A stretch of 35,755 nucleotides of DNA. Source: Actinomycetota bacterium. Lineage in GTDB: Bacteria; Actinomycetota; Actinomycetes; Nanopelagicales; Nanopelagicaceae. Location: contig WLDB01000005.1 of assembly GCA_009705035.1 (NCBI GenBank), positions 1 to 35,755 on the forward strand. Direction: 5' to 3'. The position numbers and the translations under genes are program-made. Below the pieces are notes generated by a model. The model saw only the letters and a list, made by a program, of their open reading frames with translations. It was not told where the DNA came from and ran no database searches. Positions 19,599 through 27,519 of the stretch are shown one piece after another (the first letter of the stretch is position 1; each line of letters begins with the position of its first letter).

Positions 19599-20516
19599 TC
19601 AGTGGAGCTTGAGGACTCTGCCGCCGAAGAACCATTCGGTGGCATAAACAACTCCATCTTTCGATGCAGTTATTCCGTGAGGGCTGTTGATGCAACCATC
19701 TGCAATCGTTGGAGCCACTGTTTCATCGGAACCTTCTGTGGCTAACTTATTCGGCCACCCAGGTCGCTCTTGCGAATGTGTTGAAGGCACTTGCGCTGTT
19801 GCTACACCACTCTTTGAAATCTTAACGATTGCACCAAAGAGATCAGTCACGAACAAATCATCACCAGATACCGCCAGCGAAGAAGGCGTAGTAATTACAT
19901 CTGCAGTAACTTGGTGAAGGAACTTGCCGGACTCATCGAAAGTAAGTACTCGCTTATTCTTTCGGTCAGCGACAACAATTTGTGCCTGACCACTGCGCTT
20001 ATCAATCGCAACACCATGTGGACAATCGAAGAGTGATCCCGAAGCAGAGCCATCTAACGTTTCAACTTCTCCATTTGCGCGATAGCTATGCAGAAGACTT
20101 AGCCCATAACCATCTGCAATCCAAATATCGCCACTGTCGGCTACTGCAACAGAAGTTGGGCGCCAATGCTCTGTTGAAGCAGGAGTCGTTTGTGGAGGAG
20201 TCAGCTCTTTAACAATTTTTCCCTGCAGATTTATTTTTACTACTTTGCCGGGAGCTTGCGCACCTGGATCACAAATCCAAATAAAATCCTCTCCTGATTC
20301 AAAGGTTGTTGCGATTCCGTGTGCAACCGCTATATCAACTGCAATCTTCTCTGACTTGCCACTAGCAACATCAAGAAAAACGAGACCGTGGCCGCCTGCG
20401 GCTTCAAAAACTAAACGCCCGTCACTAAGAATTGCGATACCCGAATGCATCCAGCCATCTTTTGGGTCGCCTTCGAAAATTACCTCGAAGTTAGCCCTTG
20501 ATTCATGTTTTGACAT
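19599..20516 (-). CDS. NHL-repeat / SMP-30-like beta-propeller protein
   Basis: MSKHESRANFEVIFEG...; repeated blade-like motifs (VAHGIATTFESGEDFIWICDPG, PTSVAVADSGDIWIADGYGLSLLHSY, CPHGVAIDKRSGQAQIVVADRKNKRVLTFDESGKF, SPHGITASKDGVVYATEWFFGGRVLKL). Catalytic function unassigned. Confidence 0.75.
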   Translation of the reverse strand: MSKHESRANFEVIFEGDPKDGWMHSGIAILSDGRLVFEAAGGHGLVFLDVASGKSEKIAVDIAVAHGIATTFESGEDFIWICDPGAQAPGKVVKINLQGKIVKELTPPQTTPASTEHWRPTSVAVADSGDIWIADGYGLSLLHSYRANGEVETLDGSASGSLFDCPHGVAIDKRSGQAQIVVADRKNKRVLTFDESGKFLHQVTADVITTPSSLAVSGDDLFVTDLFGAIVKISKSGVATAQVPSTHSQERPGWPNKLATEGSDETVAPTIADGCINSPHGITASKDGVVYATEWFFGGRVLKLH

Positions 20517-20517
20517 A

Positions 20518-21732
20518 TTAATTCCAATCGACAATCACTGCGCCAGCTTCATACGTTGCCACTGGATGAGCAAAAGGAATTGGTTCGTTCTGCTCAGCTT
20601 TGATAAGTCGTAGACCTGAAGTATTGGAAATCAGCTGCATTACAGCTGTTTTTATCTCGACTCGCGCAACTTGTTGCCCCACACAACCGTGGATTCCATG
20701 GCCAAATCCCATATGACCAAAGGCATCGCGCGATAAATCAAAGCGATCTGGATCGCTAAATTGTCGCTCGTCATGGTTTGCCGCTACCGGCGATACCGAG
20801 ACAGATACTCCTGCAGGGATTTTCACATCTCCAAATTCGATATCTTCGGTGGCGGTACGTGGGAAGACTGTTAAGAACATCGCACCAACGCGCATGAACT
20901 CTTCCATTCCACCGTGAATTAACTCAGGATCATTTTTGAGAGCTTCAAGTTGATCAGGATTATTTAAGAGAGCAGTCATGGCAGTTGAAATCATGTAGGC
21001 GACAGAATCTCTACCAGAGACCATGAGAGACAAGGTTAACCCTTCGATTTCAGGAACAGTTAAATCTGTGCGAAGTAGATCGCTTAATACATCTTCGGCT
21101 AATTCATTCTTCTTTACCGCAAGAACTTCACGCAAGAATGCAATCTTCTGGTCAGTCTCTGACTCTTCGACGAAAAGTTCTGAGTATCGACTGCGGAATT
21201 GTTCTGGGATACCTAAAACTCTCATATGCCCCGCAGCAGAGATTGGCTGTGAATAATGCTTGGTAATATCAACTGGACGTGGTTGTGTTTTTAGAATCTC
21301 AAATTGTTTAGCGATTATCTCTTTCATATCGCTCTCATAGCTACGAGCAGATTTCACAGAGTAACGATTTAAAATTGTGCGGCGGATACGCGCATGTTGT
21401 TCTCCATCTAAACCAAGAACATTTCCAGCATCTAGCTCAGACCCTGAAATTAATTCATATCCCGTAATTAACACCTCTCCGTGGTGTGCTGGCATGCGCG
21501 GAGGCGATTGGCTAAATCGCTTATCTTCTAAAACCATCCGCGCAAGTTCGTAGCGATTAATGATCATTCCAATGTGCCCATCAGAGTATTCAAGTGGTGT
21601 TGCTGCACCTTCTTCACGCCAGGTAGCGAAAGTTGATGAAGGACAGAGAGGGGTGCCATCGTTAGGGATTCGTCTAATCTCAGGCATAGGGCATCTAGCT
21701 ACTTTCTCATCGGACCCGGATTGATTAGACAT
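20518..21732 (-). CDS. Cytochrome P450
   Basis: 404 aa from ATG 21732; ExxR in EEFMRVGAMF, heme loop FGHGIHGCVGQQVARVE, PRTATEDIEFGDVKIPAGVSVSVSPVAANHDERQFSDPDRFDLSRD, I-helix SLMVSGRDSVAYMIS. Confidence 0.96.
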   Translation of the reverse strand: MSNQSGSDEKVARCPMPEIRRIPNDGTPLCPSSTFATWREEGAATPLEYSDGHIGMIINRYELARMVLEDKRFSQSPPRMPAHHGEVLITGYELISGSELDAGNVLGLDGEQHARIRRTILNRYSVKSARSYESDMKEIIAKQFEILKTQPRPVDITKHYSQPISAAGHMRVLGIPEQFRSRYSELFVEESETDQKIAFLREVLAVKKNELAEDVLSDLLRTDLTVPEIEGLTLSLMVSGRDSVAYMISTAMTALLNNPDQLEALKNDPELIHGGMEEFMRVGAMFLTVFPRTATEDIEFGDVKIPAGVSVSVSPVAANHDERQFSDPDRFDLSRDAFGHMGFGHGIHGCVGQQVARVEIKTAVMQLISNTSGLRLIKAEQNEPIPFAHPVATYEAGAVIVDWN

Positions 21733-22891
21733 TGACGGTCTCCTCCATTTTCTTTCGCTCTTGTCGAAACTCTTTAGACATATTCCAGCCAAGTAGCCCG
21801 GTCATAGAACCATCAGCAAATGTTGCACCAACAAAACTATTGTCGGCAAGGCTTCCGTGCAAGATCTGGAAATCAAGCTTGGGATCAAGGTGCCCAACCA
21901 AGGTAATTCTCTGGCCAAAAATCTCGCTCCAGAAAAATGATCGTGAAATCACGCTCTCGGTACCGGTGGCAATGTACTTGCCGACTGCGAGACCTTGTTC
22001 GATTGCAGAGCTCTGGTTTTCTCGCTTAATCGCAGCGCCACTTCGCTTATCCAACCAACGGGCAACATCTCCGACTGCAAAAATATCTGTAGCGGCTTCT
22101 CCTTTGTCATCACAGAGCACACCATTACTTATATCGAGACCACTTTCTGCAAGCCATTCAGTGTTATTAACTGATCCGATTGCAAGAACTAAAAGCTCTA
22201 CCTCAATTGATTCGCCATCATTTAATTGAATTTCTACTTTATCGCCGATTTCATTTATCGCCTTTACTCCAACACCAAGACGCATTTCAACGTTGTTTTC
22301 TATAAATAACTCTTTAATCTTTTCGGAGATATGGCCGCCGCTCATTGGCAAATTCGGCAGCGAAATTTGATCAAGAATAGTGACTTTCTTTCCTAAATCA
22401 GAGATAGCAGAGGCAATCTCGCAACCCAAGACACCCGAACCGATAACACCGACATGTGTGACCTTCGCTAGTTGCTCTTTTAGGTTAAGGGTGTCTTCGA
22501 GATTTCGAACTGTTATTACTTTTTTGATATTTTCGCTCATATCAATTTTGCGGGCACGCACTCCGGTTGCAATAATTAATTTATCGAAGTCATGTTCTGT
22601 ATCGCCGATAAGAATCTTTTTTTCACGCGAACGTAATCCGGTGACTTTGGCTCCGCTGTGAAACTCAATATTTAAATCTTGAATTCTCTCTGGCGTTGTA
22701 ATAAAACACTTTGATGCATCCCATGTACCTAAGAGAACTTGCTTAGATAGCGGTGGGCGATTGTATGGAAGACAATCTTCACCACTAAAAATCTGAATCC
22801 GTCCAGCAAAACCTTCTGCGCGCAACGCCTCTGCAGATGTGAAAGCTGCCAAAGATCCGCCTGCAATAACTACTCCGGCGCTGGCAGTCAT
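21725..22891 (-). CDS. FAD-dependent ferredoxin reductase (P450 electron-transfer partner)
   Basis: 388 aa: VVIAGGSLAAFTSAEALRAEGFAGRIQIFSGEDCLPYNRPPLSKQVL, VGVIGSGVLGCEIASAISDLGKKVTILD, ATDIFAVGDVARW. Overlaps the P450 start by 8 bp. Confidence 0.92.
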   Translation of the reverse strand: MTASAGVVIAGGSLAAFTSAEALRAEGFAGRIQIFSGEDCLPYNRPPLSKQVLLGTWDASKCFITTPERIQDLNIEFHSGAKVTGLRSREKKILIGDTEHDFDKLIIATGVRARKIDMSENIKKVITVRNLEDTLNLKEQLAKVTHVGVIGSGVLGCEIASAISDLGKKVTILDQISLPNLPMSGGHISEKIKELFIENNVEMRLGVGVKAINEIGDKVEIQLNDGESIEVELLVLAIGSVNNTEWLAESGLDISNGVLCDDKGEAATDIFAVGDVARWLDKRSGAAIKRENQSSAIEQGLAVGKYIATGTESVISRSFFWSEIFGQRITLVGHLDPKLDFQILHGSLADNSFVGATFADGSMTGLLGWNMSKEFRQERKKMEETVNV

Positions 22892-22893
22892 TT

Positions 22894-23085
22894 TTATTCC
22901 TCTATAACAATCGCCTTTGCAGGACAGAGCGTTGCTGCTTTACGCGCAGCTGCATGCGAGCTCTCGCCCGGAGTTTCATTGAGAAGAATTACTAATCCTT
23001 CATCATCTTGATCAAAGATTGATCCAGCAACGAGTGCGCACTGTCCAGCTCCGATGCAAGCTTCGCGATCAACACGTACCTTCAT
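22894..23085 (-). CDS. Small ferredoxin, likely [3Fe-4S], P450-associated type
   Basis: 63 aa: MKVRVDREACIGAGQCALVAGSIFDQDDEGLVIL...AARKAATLCPAKAIVIEE; C-x5-C...CP spacing typical of P450 ferredoxins. Confidence 0.9.
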   Translation of the reverse strand: MKVRVDREACIGAGQCALVAGSIFDQDDEGLVILLNETPGESSHAAARKAATLCPAKAIVIEE

Positions 23086-23123
23086 TTTTTACTCCGTAAC
23101 TTGCTCTTGATTAGGTCGAAACT

Positions 23124-23137
23124 TTGAATCGTTTCAA
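23124..23137. promoter_or_regulatory. LacI-type operator upstream of the ferredoxin-reductase-P450-NHL operon
   Basis: TTGAATCGTTTCAA, one position off a perfect palindrome, same core as the GH78 operator. Confidence 0.78.
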
Positions 23138-23143
23138 GCTGAA

Positions 23144-23172
23144 AAGATAGCAATGAAATTGGTGAAGGTCAA
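23144..23172 (-). promoter_or_regulatory. Predicted sigma70-type promoter for the P450 operon
   Basis: Minus strand TTGACC (23172..23167), 17-bp spacer, TATCTT (23149..23144); the -35 overlaps the lacI stop codon. Confidence 0.62.
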
Positions 23173-24167
23173 CGCTTTTTGGTCGATTCTCGTTCGACGA
23201 GTTTGGGTTGGAACTTAATCTGTTGGTGCTGATGGCTCTCACCATCTTCGCACTCACTCAATAACAAGTCTGCTGCGGTGACGCCTATCTGATATGCCGG
23301 TTGTGAAATCGACGAAAGTGGGATTGCCGCCGATGAAGCAAATTTAATGTCGTCATATCCCAAGATTGAAATCTGATCCGGAACTTTGACCTTTGCCGCC
23401 ATTAATCCGCGCATCACGCCGAGCGCCAAAAGATCATTGGCGCAGAAAACGGCGGTGGGCAGTGTCGGCAGTTCAAGGATTGCCTTTGCAGCTTCCTCGC
23501 CTTGGGCCGAATTCATTAATGGAACTCTGATGGTTTCAATCTTTACATTGCCTGCCTTGGCAGCTTTTGCAACTCCAATACCTCGCTCTGCTACCTGCGG
23601 AATACTCTCGGGACCACAGACCCAAGCAATATCGTGATGTCCTAAATCAGATAAATACTCGATGGCGATACGTCCACCATAAATATCATCAACAGAGACT
23701 GAGCAATGATTGTTGCCTTTCTGCTCTTGGTCTAAAAGGGTGACAGAAATTCCGCGGCCTTTCATCTCTTCCATACGATTTGATTTGATATCGCTCGGTG
23801 AAAATAAAACACCACGTACCTGTTGTTCAATCAATACATTGATATAGCGCTCTTCTTTTTGAACTGATTCATCTGAGTTGCAGAGAAAAACGGCGTAGTC
23901 GCGTTTATTCGCGCCATCTTCAACACCACGTGCGACCTCAGTAAAGAATGGATTAGAGACATCGGGAACAATTAATCCGATAGTGCGGCTATTGCCAAAG
24001 CGCAGTTGGCGCGCAAAACCGTTGGGAACAAATCCCAACTCTTTAATTGTCTCTCGCACCCGGTTTAAAGTTTTCTCAGCAACGATCTCGGGGCGGTTCA
24101 AAACATTAGAAACGGTGCCAACTGAGACTTTTGCTGATTTTGCGACATCTCGAAGGCTTACGCTCAT
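23169..24167 (-). CDS. LacI-family transcriptional regulator, candidate local rhamnose/rhamnoside repressor
   Basis: 332 aa; N-terminal HTH MSVSLRDVAKSAKVSVGTVSNVLNRPEIVAEKTLNRVRETIKELGFVPNGFARQL, periplasmic-binding-like effector domain. Confidence 0.95.
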   Translation of the reverse strand: MSVSLRDVAKSAKVSVGTVSNVLNRPEIVAEKTLNRVRETIKELGFVPNGFARQLRFGNSRTIGLIVPDVSNPFFTEVARGVEDGANKRDYAVFLCNSDESVQKEERYINVLIEQQVRGVLFSPSDIKSNRMEEMKGRGISVTLLDQEQKGNNHCSVSVDDIYGGRIAIEYLSDLGHHDIAWVCGPESIPQVAERGIGVAKAAKAGNVKIETIRVPLMNSAQGEEAAKAILELPTLPTAVFCANDLLALGVMRGLMAAKVKVPDQISILGYDDIKFASSAAIPLSSISQPAYQIGVTAADLLLSECEDGESHQHQQIKFQPKLVERESTKKR

Positions 24168-24222
24168 GGTCGCGGAGTCTGCTCCTGAAATTGAACGGTG
24201 TCAATTTTTTTAACTTTTGAGG

Positions 24223-24238
24223 CTTGACTAGAGTCAAG
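24223..24238. promoter_or_regulatory. Inverted repeat carrying TTGACT on both strands in the lacI/rhaI divergent region
   Basis: CTTGACTAGAGTCAAG, 7-bp arms around AG; provides candidate -35 hexamers for both directions. Confidence 0.5.
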
Positions 24239-24265
24239 AACACGCATAAGTTGCCGTCATTAAGG

Positions 24266-24279
24266 CTGAATCGATTCAA
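24266..24279. promoter_or_regulatory. LacI-type operator upstream of rhamnose isomerase
   Basis: CTGAATCGATTCAA, containing the perfect 12-bp palindrome TGAATCGATTCA. Confidence 0.78.
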
Positions 24280-24299
24280 TCCAGTTAGGTGGGCAGATT

Positions 24300-25466
24300 A
24301 TGGCAAATGCAGATGAAGTTAAAAAAGTTCTTAACCGCTTAGGCGTTGAGACTCCTTCGTGGGCCTACGGAAATTCAGGCACTCGCTTCAAAGTTTTTGG
24401 CCAGCCGGGTGTCCCGCGCGATCCATACGAGAAGGTCGCAGATGCAGCCCAAGTCAATAAGTACACCGGCGCAGCGCCAACAGTTGCTCTACATATCCCA
24501 TGGGATAAAGTCGAAGATTACAAAGATTTTAGTGCGCACGCGCAGAGCCTTGGGGTAAAGCTCGGAACAATCAATTCAAATACATTCCAAGATGATCAAT
24601 ACATCTTGGGTTCAGTCTGTGCGCCAGATCCAAAGGTGCGTGCCAATGCGGTAAAGCATCTCCTTGATTGCGTCGACATCATGGATCAAACCGGTGTGCA
24701 GGATCTCAAACTCTGGTTTGCAGATGGCACAAACTATCCTGGACAAGATGACATCGCAGATCGCCAAAACCGTTTAGCTGAATCACTCGCACAGGTATAC
24801 GCGCGTATCGGTGATAACCAACGCCTGCTTCTTGAATACAAATTCTTCGAGCCAGCTTTCTATCACACTGATGTTCCTGACTGGGGAACTTCATTGCTGC
24901 ACTGCATGGCGCTTGGTCCAAAGGCAATGGTTGTTGTCGATACCGGACACCATGCACCAGGAACAAATATTGAATTCATCGTCGCTGGTTTGTTACGTGC
25001 AAAGCGCCTTGGTGCCTTTGACTTTAACTCTCGCTTCTATGCAGATGATGATTTGATTGTTGGCGCAGCAGATCCTTTCCAACTCTTCCGCATCATGCAC
25101 GAAGTAAATATCAATGGTGGTTTTGATGTCGGAACTCCGGTGTCATATGTACTGGATCAATGCCATAACATCGAAGCGAAGATTCCTGGTCAGATTAGAT
25201 CCATCATGAATGTTCAAGAAGCAGTTGCAAAAGCTGTTCTTGTTGATCAGAGCGCTCTTAAGGCTGCACAACGTGCTGGTGATGTTCTCGCTGCACACGA
25301 ATGTTTAATGGATGCCTATAACACTGATGTTCGCGGCCTATTGCGCGAATGGCGTAGTGATAAGGGAATCGATCCAGAACCAATGAAGGCATATGCCGCA
25401 AGTGGCTATGCAGCAAAGATTGCAACAGAACGTGTCGGTGGAAATCAAGCTGGTTGGGGTGCTTAA
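24300..25466 (+). CDS. rhaI: L-rhamnose isomerase (non-enterobacterial type)
   Basis: 388 aa; TIM-barrel sugar isomerase (VALHIPWDKVEDYKDF, LKLWFADGTNYPGQDDIADRQNRLAESL, VVVDTGHHAPGTNIEFIVAGLL, FDFNSRFYADDDLIVGAADPFQLFRIMHE), followed by rhamnulose-P aldolase and rhamnulokinase. Confidence 0.9.
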   Translation: MANADEVKKVLNRLGVETPSWAYGNSGTRFKVFGQPGVPRDPYEKVADAAQVNKYTGAAPTVALHIPWDKVEDYKDFSAHAQSLGVKLGTINSNTFQDDQYILGSVCAPDPKVRANAVKHLLDCVDIMDQTGVQDLKLWFADGTNYPGQDDIADRQNRLAESLAQVYARIGDNQRLLLEYKFFEPAFYHTDVPDWGTSLLHCMALGPKAMVVVDTGHHAPGTNIEFIVAGLLRAKRLGAFDFNSRFYADDDLIVGAADPFQLFRIMHEVNINGGFDVGTPVSYVLDQCHNIEAKIPGQIRSIMNVQEAVAKAVLVDQSALKAAQRAGDVLAAHECLMDAYNTDVRGLLREWRSDKGIDPEPMKAYAASGYAAKIATERVGGNQAGWGA

Positions 25467-25470
25467 TTAG

Positions 25471-27507
25471 ATGAGTAAGAAGAGCGTTGAAGAGTTATTA
25501 GGTCGCAGTAACCGACTGGGGAGCAATCCAAAGTTCACTAATTATGCTGGTGGTAACACCTCAGCTAAAGGTGAAGCACAGGATCCATCTACTGGTGAAA
25601 AGGTAGGTGTTCTCTACGTCAAAGGTTCAGGCGGTGATTTAGGAACTCTCAAAGAGTCAGGTCTGGCAGCGCTCTATCTTGATCGAATGCGTGCTCTCGT
25701 TAATGTCTATCGCGGTGTAGAACATGAAGACGAGATGGTTGCACTCTTTGATTACTGCACATTTGGTCGCGGTGGTGCCGCACCCTCAATTGATACTGCA
25801 ATGCACGGGTTGGTCGATGTCGCGCACGTCGATCACCTGCACCCAGATTCAATTATCGCTCTGGCAACGGCTGCAGATGGTCAGGCGCTTACTCGCGAAT
25901 GTTTTGGCGATGAAATTCTCTGGGTTGATTGGCGTCGTCCCGGATTCCAACTTGGATTAGATATCGCAGCAATTGCAAAAGAGAATCCAAAAGCTAAGGG
26001 CGCAATTCTTGGTGGACATGGTTTAACAACATGGGCAGAAAATTCTGATGAGTGCGAGAAGCGTTCAATCGATGCAATTGAAAAGGCAGAGAAGTTCTTA
26101 GCAAGTAAAGGCAAGAAAGATCCATTCGGAGCAGCTGTTAAAGAGAAGGCTCCCCTTGCACCTGATGCACGTCTTGCAAAAGCAGCGCTCTTAGCGCCAG
26201 CTCTCCGCGGAATCGCATCACAAGATAACCCGATGCTCGGCCACTTTAACGATAGCGATGTAGTGCTTGATTTCATCTCTCATGCAGAGCTAGGTCGACT
26301 CGCAGCACTCGGAACATCATGTCCGGATCATTTCTTGCGAACCAAAATATCTCCGATGGTTATCGACACTCCTTCGAGTGCAACAGTTGAAGAGATTATT
26401 GCTCGTGCACATGAACTTCATGGCGCTTATCGTGAAACCTACGCCAATTACTATAAAAAGTACGCGACAGCTGATTCTCCAGCGATGCGCGGTGCTGATC
26501 CCCTAATCATTCTCGTACCTGGCGTCGGAATGTTTAGCTACGGAAAAGATAAGCAGACGGCTCGTGTTGCCGGTGAGTTCTATACCAATGCAATCAACGT
26601 GATGCGCGGTGCGGAATCCGTTTCAACATATAAGCCAATCGATGAATCAGAGAAGTTCAACATCGAGTACTGGGAGCTTGAAGAAGCAAAGCTTCGCCGT
26701 ATGCCAAAACCAAAGCCACTCGCTGGACGTGTTGCAATAGTTACTGGTGGCGGTTCTGGTATCGGAAAAGCAACAAGCCTTCGCCTGGCATCAGAGGGTG
26801 CCTGCGTAGTTGTTGCAGATCGCGATCTCGATGCTGCAACTGCTGTCGCACTTGAAATCGGTAATAGCGACCGAGCAATTGCAGTAAAGGTAGATGTCAC
26901 TGATGAAGAAGCGATTATCGCAACTGTTCATGCTGCATCGATTGCATTTGGTGGAGTTGACCTTGTAGTCAATAACGCGGGACTTTCATTAAGTAAGCCA
27001 CTTACCGAAACAACAGTTGCTGATTGGGATCTGCAGCACGATGTAATGGCTCGTGGTTCATTTTTGATGTCACGCGAATCAGCCAAGGCGATGATTGCGC
27101 AAAAGATGGGCGGAGATATTGTTTACATCTCATCTAAGAACTCAATCTTCGCTGGTCCAAATAACATTGCATACGGCGCGACCAAAGCGGACCAGGCGCA
27201 TCAAGTAAGACTTCTTGCAGCCGAACTCGGTGCACATCAGATTCGTGTCAATGGAGTAAATCCTGATGGAGTTGTTCGCGGTTCAGGAATCTTCTCATCT
27301 GGATGGGGTGCAAACCGCGCTGCTGTTTACGGTGTTGAAGAGAACAAGCTCGGCGAATATTACGCACAGCGTTCTATTTTAAAGCGCGAAGTTTTGCCAG
27401 AACATATCGCTGCAGCTGTCTTTGTTCTCTGCGCATCAGATCTTCAACTCACTACTGGGTTGCATATTCCGGTTGATAGCGGTGTAGCAGCTGCATTTAT
27501 GCGTTAA
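25471..27507 (+). CDS. Bifunctional rhamnulose-1-phosphate aldolase / short-chain dehydrogenase
   Basis: 678 aa; N-terminal class II aldolase (GGNTSAKGEA, HVDHLHPDSIIALATA, GGHGLTTWAE), C-terminal SDR (GRVAIVTGGGSGIGKATSLRLASEGACVVVADRD, NNAGLS, SSKNSIFAGPNNIAYGATKA). Confidence 0.94.
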   Translation: MSKKSVEELLGRSNRLGSNPKFTNYAGGNTSAKGEAQDPSTGEKVGVLYVKGSGGDLGTLKESGLAALYLDRMRALVNVYRGVEHEDEMVALFDYCTFGRGGAAPSIDTAMHGLVDVAHVDHLHPDSIIALATAADGQALTRECFGDEILWVDWRRPGFQLGLDIAAIAKENPKAKGAILGGHGLTTWAENSDECEKRSIDAIEKAEKFLASKGKKDPFGAAVKEKAPLAPDARLAKAALLAPALRGIASQDNPMLGHFNDSDVVLDFISHAELGRLAALGTSCPDHFLRTKISPMVIDTPSSATVEEIIARAHELHGAYRETYANYYKKYATADSPAMRGADPLIILVPGVGMFSYGKDKQTARVAGEFYTNAINVMRGAESVSTYKPIDESEKFNIEYWELEEAKLRRMPKPKPLAGRVAIVTGGGSGIGKATSLRLASEGACVVVADRDLDAATAVALEIGNSDRAIAVKVDVTDEEAIIATVHAASIAFGGVDLVVNNAGLSLSKPLTETTVADWDLQHDVMARGSFLMSRESAKAMIAQKMGGDIVYISSKNSIFAGPNNIAYGATKADQAHQVRLLAAELGAHQIRVNGVNPDGVVRGSGIFSSGWGANRAAVYGVEENKLGEYYAQRSILKREVLPEHIAAAVFVLCASDLQLTTGLHIPVDSGVAAAFMR

Positions 27508-27519
27508 ACGAGCCCAGAT

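Noticed and set aside
26580-26900. 106-aa antisense ORF inside the aldolase/dehydrogenase fusion
   Set aside because: Low-complexity composition and full overlap with a strongly supported CDS.
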